A DNA stretch of 64,000 bases from Anodontia alba (taxonomy: Eukaryota; Mollusca; Bivalvia; Lucinida; Lucinidae). Position numbers and translations under genes: made by a program. How positions within the stretch are numbered: position 1 is the first letter of the stretch; each line of letters opens with the position of its first letter. This document shows positions 55,329 to 64,000 of this stretch, piece by piece. The stretch covers positions 118,626,951-118,690,950 of the forward strand of contig OZ024824.1 of NCBI GenBank assembly GCA_964016985.1, read 5' to 3'. The notes beneath the pieces were generated by a model that saw only the letters and a list, made by a program, of their open reading frames with translations, was not told the DNA's origin and did no database searches.

Positions 55329-55788
55329 CCTTTATCACTCTCTGGGCTAATTCCGCAGATGATGACAAAGAACAGCTTGTTGTTTTCTGGGAAAAATAAG
55401 TATTTCTAAATGTTGCCTGTTGAAATTTGTACCCAGAGTGCTAAGCATCAATTTTCAGCAGACATTTTGAAATATTTTCCTATTTTCCAAGGAAACAGGA
55501 TTTGACATTTCATGCAAATTGTCTCCAAATGTCAAATTGTTTTCTGGAAAAAAATAAACATATCATCAATGTGTTGTCTGCTGAAATTGCTAAACATCAA
55601 TTTTCAGCAGATACCATTTTGAAATAGTTTTCTTATTTTTCCCAGAATCTGGATTTGACATTTCATGAAAACTGTCTCTTCTAGAGACAATTTGCATGAA
55701 ATGTCAAATTCTGTTGTCTGGAAAAAAAATAACAAAAGTATCATCAAATATATATTGTCTGCTGAAATTGCCCAGAGAGTGGTAAAGG
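55329..55788. mobile_element. Adjacent TTAA MITE with octamer-bearing palindrome
   Basis: Ends CCTTTATCACTCTCTGGGC and GCCCAGAGAGTGGTAAAGG; the left TTAA is shared with the previous element and the right one is now TTAG. Inside, TTTGACATTTCATG with CAAATTGTCTC pairs with GAGACAATTTGCATGAAATG. Confidence 0.82.
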
Positions 55789-55989
55789 TTAGAGGAACTT
55801 CCAAGTACTTCTGCACTGAGCAACTTTCCATTTAAAAATGACACATTCAGTTTATTGTTGAAGTAAGAACAAAATAATACGTACATCTCAGATGCCTAAT
55901 AAATTTCATCACATTTTTTTTTTAAATTCCATATTTCGAAGTGGTTTTGAATAAGTTAAGTTTCACTGGATAATGAAAGCAAGTTTATT

Positions 55990-56345
55990 CCTAAAAGTTC
56001 TTGCACAGTTATGATGGATTGTGTGTAATAGTGTAAATGTTTAAGTCCTGATTAAAAAATAAATAAATAGATAAATAAAAAACAAAAAAAAAAAGTTCTT
56101 GCTAAGTCATGGTGGATTGTGTGTAATAGTGGATTAAAAGTTTAATTCCTGATTTAAAAAAAAATAAATAGATAAATAAAAAATCATACACACAAAAAAA
56201 AAGTTCTTGCTCAGTTATTGTGGATTATGTGTAACAGTGGATTAAATGTTTTAAATCCGGATTAAAAAATAAATAAATAAATAGATAAATAAAAAACAAC
56301 ATGAATAAATAGCTAAATAAAAAACAAACAAAAAAACAACAAAAA
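55990..56345. repeat. Tandem repeat of about 110 bp
   Basis: Three units with AGTTCTTGCWMAGT, GGTGGATTGTGTGTAATAG and AATAAATAGATAAATAAAAA. Confidence 0.85.
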
Positions 56346-56759
56346 AAACACCTAAGTGATTTTTAAATAATTAAATTACACATATCTATGAAACTTTTTA
56401 ATCTTCAAATTCTATACTTTATCAAAATGGTTTCAAATGGATAAATGAATAACAACTTTTTTGTTTTTATACTTCTAGCCATTTATCATCTGCTAAAAAC
56501 TGATTTCTCCATATGTGGCCCCTACCTGTTTTTCAGCTGTGCAATCTCATTGGTCAGATGTTTTTGGGTAATGTGATATGCAAGATGAATGACGTATTAT
56601 CAGATGATTGACAGATCTTATCAGGTGACTTACTGGTCATATCAGATACAGTTACAAATTTGAATTTGAGTGCTTTACATAATAAAATTTATCCACTATA
56701 AATCTTAAGAAGTGGCTTAATGTCAGATTGGAATGCAACAATATCCTTGTCAATCAAAC

Positions 56760-56985
56760 AATGGGGTTCTTTAATGCTCAGCATTCTAGGTAAAATTAGA
56801 CAACAGTTTGAAATATTTCTCTCATTTTTCCCAGGAAACAGGGTTTTGACATTTCATGCAAATTGTCTCCAGTGGAGACAGTCTGCATTAAATATCAAAT
56901 CCTGTTTTCAGGGAAAAGCTAGAAAACATATCACAAATTTCCCATCTGCTGAATTTGACCAGAGACTGGTACAGGTAAAGATGTA
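56760..56985. repeat. Octamer-bearing fold-back repeat
   Basis: GACATTTCATGCAAATTGTC with TCCAGTGGAGACAG and a diverged partner; flanks CATCTGCTGAATTTGACCAG. Third member of the family. Confidence 0.7.
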
Positions 56986-57292
56986 ATAATTTTTAAAACA
57001 AAGGAATGATGATAGAAGGAATAAATGAGTTGTAGCCACTTTCCATGTTATTTTACGGACTAGGATGAAACTTCTGTTGTGTCATTTCTGTATTAGTTTT
57101 ATGTGTTGACCAGTAAACCACAAATATGCACAAAATTAATATGTACATGATGAACAAAAATACTAAATAACACGCATAGACCATGTCTGTAACAGTGAAT
57201 AGATTGCTTTGAATATTGATTGTGAAAAGAGCCAGAATATTCAAATAAAAATCAAATTGTTGTAAAAAAACAAAACCTCTTTTCTGAAAAAC

Positions 57293-57535
57293 CTCTTGCC
57301 TCACTGAAACATCACACACCAGACACATGACATGATATTCCAACCAGTTGCATTATACTGACACCGGGCTAACCAGTTCTGATTCCTAGCTCTACTTCCT
57401 TAATGCTGAACGCCAAGCGAAAGAGCAGCTAGTACCATTTTTAAAGTCTTTGGTATGACTCGGCCGGCCATCGAACCCGCAACCTCCCGACCATAAGGCG
57501 GGCTCTCTACCAACTGGGCCACTGTGCTAGTCAGA
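57293..57535 (-). mobile_element. Fourth SINE family, tRNA-headed
   Basis: On the minus strand: CAGTGGCCCAGTTGGTAGAG (A box), GGTTGCGGGTTCGATGGCC (B box), then GTCATACCAAAGACTTTAAA, CTTGGCGTTCAGCATTAAGG, CTAGGAATCAGAACTGG, CCGGTGTCAGTATAATG. I recall this body as common in bivalve genomes. One B-box change and stem mismatches argue against a working tRNA gene. Confidence 0.88.
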
Positions 57536-57666
57536 ATAAACAGTAAAGTATTTTAGGACATCTAGTCTAATAATGGGCTTCTGGGCCTTGTAGCTATGAA
57601 AAAGGGAACTTTTCATGCCCTGACCAAATTAAGCATGTGCTTTCTGAATTGAGCTTGCACAAGTAA

Positions 57667-57690
57667 TAATAATAATAATAATAATAATCG
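57667..57690. repeat. (TAA)n microsatellite
   Basis: Eight AAT units after the SINE. A second one lies at 58340-58371. Confidence 0.95.
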
Positions 57691-57904
57691 ACTTTATTTA
57701 TAGAGGGTAACACATTTAGTAATCAAGTTGCCATTTTCTTAACGAAAAACAGTTCCGAATATCCTGCCCAGCATTCTAGGTATTTTAATTAAAATAACTA
57801 TGGCCAATAAATTCATCCAGGGTCATTACTTAGTGAAGTGATTGTTCTTTTTGATATTTATCTGAATTTCTTCTGCATGATTAGCAATTTTACCTGCCAA
57901 AACT

Positions 57905-58135
57905 TCCGTACTTTTCCTAACACTTATCATGCTCTGGGCAAATTCAGCAGAGGACAAACTATTGATATTTTTTTCCTAAAAAATAGATCTGACACTTCAT
58001 GCAAATTGTCATCTCAGGAGACATTATTTGCATGAGGTGTCAGATCCTATTTTCTGGGTAAAGTAAGAAATAAATTTCAAAATGTCATCTGATGAAGTTT
58101 TTACCCAGCATGCAAAATTTTTACCATAACTTTTA
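57905..58135. repeat. Octamer-bearing fold-back repeat
   Basis: CTTCATGCAAATTGTCATCT and AGGAGACATTATTTGCATGA are paired arms; outer ends ATGCTCTGGGCAAATTCAGC and the complement of GTTTTTACCCAGCATG. Confidence 0.72.
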
Positions 58136-59769
58136 ACCATACTTGTTTATAAATTTGAACAAGTCAATTTGGCTATCTGTTGATTGTGTCTAAAAACTGC
58201 GAGAAGGGTGCCAGACATTGTAGGTTCTGATCAGACTGTTTTTGTCATTTGTTGCGGGGTGAGGGGTAGGCAGCGGTAAAATATTTAATTTTTGTTTGTT
58301 ACATGTATTCTTGTTCACTGTTTTTTTTATTTTCAAAATTAATAATAATAATAATAATAATAATAAAAGAATAATATTTGTAATCCAGACCGTGGCATCA
58401 GTCTTTTGTAGGATTCATTCATTAAAACTTCAAAGATGGTTCATTAATTAGATGAATATCTATTTTTGAATGGCCGCTGGTACAACAAAACCCAGTTCTG
58501 TTTGATATTGAAGCCCTTACAGGTATTTTATTAATTGTTATGTAAACAAACCCAATTAAGTTGTTTGTCCACTGGAAGCATCAGTGTCACCTGAGGTAAA
58601 CAACTTAACAAGCAATCACATATTGTTAATGGATTGATATTATATAAGCTTGCATTTTTTTCCTTTAATCTTTTTGGGATGTATATGTCAATTTGTTTCT
58701 TATTTCTATTGTTGTTTTTTTATTTCTTTTTTATGGAAAGAGAAAGGAGGATTACAATATATGTTAGCTCTAATAGCATAGTTATAGAAATGATAAAAAA
58801 ATGACACTTTATGGGAAAACAGAGTAATTTTGAAAAATAACTTCGAGTCATTCCTTCATTCCTTTTCATCTCTATTTTTTTCTGTTTGCAAAAATGTTTT
58901 TACCTTATTGATTTATCAATTTCAAAAAAAAAAAAAAAAAAAAAAAGACTTTGACTTTGCAGTCATGTTTGCATTCTTTTGAATGTTTTGAAAAATAATA
59001 TTTTCTGAAGTTGAAAAAATGATGAAAATGATACATATTCCTGCATGCTTAAATTAATTAAATCTGTCTACAAAACATTTTCCAACAGGTAAAAAATCCA
59101 AGGAATACACCCCTATTTTTCCAACTTGGAATTAGTTGGATTTTCCAATATCCAATAATCCAACTGATTTTTTCCAAGGATTACTCTGACCCCTTGTTAA
59201 CTCTTCTTCCTAACACTATCATCTAAGCTCACCTTAATTTTACACTATCTCACTTTTTCTTCTCTTACTAACACATCATTCACAGCACATTCAAATGATA
59301 CTTGTAAGCGGGTTTTGAATTATGAGAAGATAGATAGATAGATAGTTAGATAGATTCCTGGGCTAGTTTTACCACGAAAACTAATGACGTTTGAAGGCAG
59401 CATTGACAGAACATTTTTACACTGACAGATAGAAAAAATTAAAAGACAAATTAACGCACCCGTATAGGAAGCTGGAAATAAATACTTAAACTAATGAAGA
59501 TGTTATATTTGGAGCGAAATGACAGAATATGTTTGAAAAATCCCTCCGTCTGCTACATTGGTCTAAGGTCAAGGACAGCTGAGCGGTGGGGTTACCCTAA
59601 AATGCAAAAAGGAGTCCGTTTCGCAAAAAGACTACCCTAAAATACGAAGACTTCTTTCTTAGGAAAAGGTCTCCTTGTAGTGAAATGGACTATTACTTTA
59701 GCGAAAGGGAGCTTGTTTTTTTGCCCTGCCACGTTAGCCAAATTTTATCCTTTGTTTCCAGCTCATTTA

Positions 59770-60289
59770 CTGTCCTTTCGACATCACTCGGAAAGACGTT
59801 TTTTGCTTGGCGTTTTATCAGAAACCATTTGTCTTTTCTGTTTCTGTGTTTTGTTCTCAAATATGTACCCTAAAATTAAATTTATGGCCAAAAATTGGTC
59901 TGACCTATGCAATTTCTATAGTAAAGTGATTTTTTGGAATTTTTGATTAAGAAAGTAATTTTCATGTTTCTTTTCAGAAATTGAATTATTGGTGTTTCAC
60001 AACAATATTGTGAAAATTTCAGAAAAATTGAACAAGCGGAACTTGTTGAAAATCTGCCTCTAAGTTACCTACCCTACAGATTTCTGCATAATTTGCATTC
60101 ATTTTTACTATGGGGAAAAGTGAAAATACTTGATTTTTTAAAAAACCAATGACTAGAATAAAACTTTTTGTGCATAGATAGTTACGACAAATGGTTTTGC
60201 ATTAAATCATGACAAAAGTTTGCAAATTTACTTCTTCTGTGTACAGCGCCAGGCAAAAAACGACTTTCCAAAAGATGTTGAAAGGACAG
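59770..60289. mobile_element. TA-flanked MITE with about 50-bp inverted repeats, copy 2
   Basis: Ends CTGTCCTTTCGACATCACTC and the complement of GATGTTGAAAGGACAG, TA on both sides. Interior collinear with 50213-50798, including GACAAATGGTTTTGCATTAA. Confidence 0.9.
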
Positions 60290-60582
60290 TAGTCTGCGAC
60301 ACGAGGAGGTGTGACTAGGACTTGTTGACCACAACACAAGACTTTAGGTTGCCACAGCACACAGGCAGCCATTTATTATTATTTTTTTTTTATTATTATT
60401 TTCTTTATATATATTTTTTGCCATTCTGTTTTGTTTAAGGATTCTTTATATGCGCATGTTGCTTTTGTGAATGCACAGCAAAAGTTCTGACTGCGCGGAT
60501 GCGCTGCCTCACCAGAACCCTTGCTGCGCATATGCTTACAGAGATACCAGTTCGTCTGCTGAGTTACATTAACCCGTTTAAG

Positions 60583-60778
60583 CCGAGTGCAATCTTCCAC
60601 CCTTATCAAATGGACGAGTCTGTCTATCATTATAGGGATCATCATGTATATCATCATTTTAACAGGCATTGATGTATCTCACAAGCAAACAGTGAATACC
60701 CTGATGAGACTGCGCATTACGCGGCGTCTCATTTGGGTCTACACTGTTTGCGTGTATCAAATTTATGGGACGCTATGC
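60583..60778. mobile_element. Possible TTAA MITE, diverged
   Basis: TTAA at 60579-60582 and 60779-60782 brackets a hairpin (GCAAACAGTGAATACC / GGGTCTACACTGTTTGC) like that of sister elements. Terminal repeats are poorly matched. Confidence 0.5.
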
Positions 60779-61056
60779 TTAAAAGTATAGGCCTACATGA
60801 GAACATAAACATAACTAAAGCATGGTGATGTAAATAGTGCAACAACTGAAAACATTGTAACTAGTTTTGACGGGGAACAGGCGTTATCATAAGCAATTCA
60901 AGTGATGCTGCGAAAAGGAATCCTTTCCGCAAAAAGGAGTCCTTTTCGCAAAAGGACAACCCTTAAACACGAAAAGGTCCATTCCCCGGCTGGCACAGTT
61001 AAGACAATCTTTGTCGTAAGCAGGAGATAGATTTTCTAATTTGCTGTACACTCTCA

Positions 61057-61328
61057 TTACGAAAACACGCCTATTCAAATATAAAGAAAATTTAGCCTCC
61101 AAAAACTGAAAATTTTCAGATAAAAAACTCTGATATTTTTCCTATTTCTGCTCAAAACATAGATTGTGGGTACTCGTTAGAACCGCCTCGGCGAGGTGGT
61201 TCTAAGAGTACCCACAATCTATGTTTTGAGCAGAAATAAGAAAAATAATGTATACCCCTGAAAACCCCAGTTTTACTATATAAAAGTGGGGTTTAAGGGG
61301 GTCAAATTATATAGGTATGTTTTTGTGA
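61057..61328. mobile_element. Palindromic MITE, copy 2 (reverse to copy 1)
   Basis: Ends TTACGAAAACACGCCTATTC and complement of TAGGTATGTTTTTGTGA. Core palindrome 61159-61222 with ATAGATTGTGGGTACTCG arms; CTTATTTCTGCTCAAAAC flanks and the AACCCCAGTTTTACTATA block match copy 1. Confidence 0.88.
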
Positions 61329-62105
61329 CGTTGGACCATAATTTTTGTTCTGTTTATCACCATTTCTATACAAAATCTGTATCTTAATTCCAAGCTTTTG
61401 GACTCGTCCCCGACTAACAAAATGGAAAAAGAGTTTAACAAACAGTCACCATTACCCATATTGAACAGGGCTGTCTGTTGAACGGCCATAATTTAATATT
61501 ATGAAGTTTGAGATAAGATCTTGCTTATGGCGGTTGAAATCACTGTGAAGTGTCGTTCGTCCGGCGCATCTTTCAGAAATATTTTTTTCTCTCTCTCTCT
61601 CTGCTGCCGTCTTCAGCTTCTTTGTTCCACCTTTCGCAGCTATAAAAGAAAAGTACATGTAGTTGTTGTCAATTTACATATGCGCCTAGTGAATGTGCAT
61701 CTGCTCAGTCTGATTATAGTCTTCACTGTGCGCTATAGAGGTAAATAAGGACTCATAGCTTCCTGTGCCAAGCGAATACGCTGATCAGGCTGCCCGGATG
61801 CGCAGTCTGATTTCAGTATTCGTTGAGCATACATGTAAATTGTATGAATAACTGTACCCACGATCATTTAATCACTATTAATTGATATCCGTAGGTATTC
61901 GTAGATATCCATGTTCGGCGCAAAGTAAGAATCGTTACAATTCCGGAATCGCCTTGCGAGAATAAGTTTCAATTGATAAAAACAGGACACGCATCTTTCT
62001 ACCAGCTAACAACGCCCCTACAATTTTAGAATTCTTTTCTCTTACTCTTTTTCTCGCAGGCAACACCCATATTTTTTTTTTCATTTCTTCTTTCTTTCTT
62101 GCTTA

Positions 62106-62134
62106 CGCAGATAGATAGATAGATAGATAGATAG
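62106..62134. repeat. (GATA)n microsatellite
   Basis: Six to seven ATAG units; a shorter one is at 59322-59344. Confidence 0.95.
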
Positions 62135-62190
62135 ACTGGCATACTTCAGAGAACATGATTAATGGTGTTTTTTTTGTTGTTTTTTTTTGT

Positions 62191-62231
<41 letters not shown>

Positions 62232-62394
62232 TGTGTGTTTTTTTGTGTTTTTTTTTTTTTTTTTTGCTTTAATTGTTGACCTATGCCATTAAGGAATTCG
62301 GAAAGAACAAGGACGCAATAAAAACAAATCAATCATGTTTCGGCTAATCAATAAATTAACTACATGGATTAATAATAATCCATTGACCTACCCA

Positions 62395-64000
62395 ATATAA
62401 GTCTAGAGTCCAATTTGCTTGCAGAAATATCAGCTTGTACCTAACCAATATAAGCCCAGTCCAATGTTTGGACGTAGGCAAATAATGTACACCCAGAGAG
62501 GACGCAACAGTTAGCGGCGTCTGACCAGGGTCTCCACAGTTTGCTTGCAGAAATGTCTACTTGTTCCTAACCAATTTCAGCTTAGAGTCCATTTTTTTTG
62601 AACGTATGCAAACAATGTAGATCCAGAGCTGACGCCGCAGTTAGCGGCGTCTAATTAGGGTCTCCACTGTTTACTTGCAGAAATGTCAACATACCTAGCC
62701 AATATAAGCCAAGAGTCCAATGTTTGGGTGTAGGCAAACAATTTGGGCCCAGAGCGGGTGCCGCAATTAGCGGCGTCTGTTCAGGATCTCCACAGTTTGC
62801 TTGCAGAAATGTCAAGTTGTTCCTAACCAATATAAGCTAGAGTCCAATGTTTGAATGTAGGCAAACAATGTAAAAAAAGGGGTAAGAGAAAAGTCCAGGG
62901 AGTGCCACAATCACAAAACAAAACCCTTTCCAGATCCCAAGAGGAAGAGGAAACCGACAAATTCAAACAAGCACAAACCGAACAAACGTATGAAAAGCAC
63001 TAAGATTAGCTCTCTCTTCCCCAAGCGAGGTAATCGCAATACTAAACGGACTGAAAAACACAAGAACAAAATGACACACGGAAAGACATACAACAAATCG
63101 CCTCGTAGAATAAACCACAAAGCAACAAAGAGTAAGACTAACACCGGGACCACCGCCTTAGAACGGTCAGTAGAGTAAACCACCAGGGGGTTTAAAGCAC
63201 TTTTACAGCTAGCTAACTTCACCCTGGGTCCCGATGCTACTCTTAATACAGAAACGCATAAAAATTCGGTTCGCATAAAGGCTCCCAACTCAGTCAATGC
63301 ATCAAAGCGAAAACATAAAAATCAAATTAATCACTATAATAAACAAAGACGAGCACTCATGGCTAATTCTACTGTATGCCAGAGTAAATGAAAGCCAATA
63401 GTTGAACCACGGCGGGCCAAGCCAAAGACATATCGCCAAGCTCCAACCCACTGGTTAAAGTTTTACGAAGAGACCGTCATTGAGTCTGAAGCCCGAACCG
63501 CCGTCGTGCAATTAAAGAGTGAAGTATAGCCATCAACAATGATTGGGTTGACAACTAGGCATGCAGTCTAACGCATAATATCCAGGCTATAGCCAATTCT
63601 TTTATAACGGTTAATAAGTTTTCTGAATTGCTCCGAAAAGTTAGATTTACCTACAATTTTTCTAAATCTGTACACTAAGTCACCGTAAAATTCTGGTTCC
63701 GGTATACCTTGTTGCAGAAGTGTTTTCAGACTGACGCTATATTTTTCTAACAAGGCACTAGACCTAGAGGGGACCCCGCAGCTAGAGTCGTCTGATCAGG
63801 GTCTCCACAGTTTGCTTGCAGTAATTCCAATTTGTACTTAATCAATATCAGCATAGAGTCTAATGTTTTGACGTAGGCAAACAATGTAGACCCAGAGCGG
63901 ACGCCACATTTGATCAAGTCCTCCATAGTTTGTTTGCAGAAATGTCAACTTGTACCTAACGAATATAAAATGTTCACATGGACATGAAAGAGAGACTACG
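62395..64000. repeat. Tandem array of hairpin units, about 123 bp period, interrupted
   Basis: Units start near 62400, 62520, 62645 and 62765, and again from 63760 off the right edge. Each holds GCAAACAATGTAGACCCAGA, GCGGACGCCGCAGTTAGCGG, CGTCTGATCAGGGTCTCCAC and AGTTTGCTTGCAG, which fold back on themselves. The stem is that of the TTAA MITEs. Confidence 0.88.
62873..63758. pseudogene. Decayed retroelement-like insertion, both strands open
   Basis: About 890 bp interrupt the hairpin array, with TA at 62871-62872 and 63759-63760. On the plus strand one frame runs about 217 codons with only three stops (63176, about 63388, about 63526); its start is very basic (PFPDPKRKRKPTNSNKHKPN) and a later part reads APTHWLKFYEETVIESEART. 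On the minus strand 63568-63753 reads PEFYGDLVYRFRKIVGKSNF and QFRKLINRYKRIGYSLDIMR, continuing past the stop into TACLVVNPIIVDGY and RASDSMT. I have a memory of such lines in predicted mollusc and cnidarian repeat proteins, but cannot name the element. Confidence 0.55.

Larger units (their letters stand above)
52763..59196. mobile_element. 6.4-kb element with about 260-bp terminal inverted repeats
   Basis: The arm 52763-53030 (GTAATCCTTGGAAAAAATCA, GTTGGATTATTGGA, TTTTGTAGATAGATTTAA, GGAATATGCGTCACTTTC) is repeated in reverse at about 58935-59196. TTAA flanks both ends (52759-52762, 59197-59200). The left arm has an internal duplication of TTGGATTTTTACCTGTTGG. The interior contains SINEs, TTAA MITEs and low-complexity DNA and no recognisable transposase. 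Confidence 0.72.

Noticed and set aside
61452..61658. Minus-strand exon after CTTTTCTTTTATAG
   Set aside because: The acceptor is good but the frame depends on a GA microsatellite and an A run, and no donor or recognisable protein follows.
62911..63297. 128-residue hydrophobic minus-strand frame as a membrane protein
   Set aside because: It is the antisense of a Lys/Arg-rich plus-strand frame, which automatically yields Leu, Val and Phe.

Overview
The window is animal nuclear DNA, most probably from a bivalve mollusc. It is AT-rich and almost free of long open frames. It is packed with tRNA-headed SINEs, short inverted-repeat elements, and interspersed elements built on a minisatellite core followed by GACGGAYG-like tracts and a 3' hairpin, an architecture I know from bivalve pearl and Helentron-type non-autonomous elements. 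The species call is inference; nothing here identifies it directly.

Host genes are sparse. The best supported is the 5' part of a minus-strand gene that I read as sycp1 (synaptonemal complex protein 1). Three small exons lie at 26217-26288 (start codon), 18178-18235 and 2647-2774, with matching splice phases; the rest runs off the left edge. Its first two coding introns, about 8.0 and 15.4 kb, are almost entirely mobile DNA. Other exon-like pieces of unknown identity lie at 31914-32107 (minus), 50870-51005 and 52304-52419 (plus), and an open frame at 18967-19533 (minus) is cut by a mobile element.

Layout: 1-2.6 kb SINEs and a TA-flanked inverted-repeat element; 3.3-5.3 kb nested minisatellite elements; 6.1-9.9 kb a minisatellite split by a decayed non-LTR retrotransposon; 10.4-17.8 kb minisatellite elements with YY1-like palindromes; 18.6-19.1 kb a SINE inside a TTAA-flanked element; 20.6-22.0 kb the end of a BEL/Pao retrotransposon with a probable LTR; 22.8-25.1 kb a four-deep nest of elements; 27.1-28.4 kb a Tc1/mariner relic refilled with a minisatellite; 28.4-29.3 and 32.3-35.7 kb more YY1-palindrome arrays; 36-39.6 kb other minisatellite elements; 40.5-43.1 and 45.4-49.0 kb two large inverted-repeat elements carrying multiple copies of their own 16-17 base motifs; 50.2-60.3 kb further inverted-repeat elements including a 6.4 kb one with long terminal inverted repeats; 62.4-64.0 kb a tandem array of hairpins with a decayed insertion.

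No operon, CRISPR array or bacterial-type feature is present. All boundaries were read by eye and may be off by a few bases; where target-site duplications were found they fix element ends exactly.
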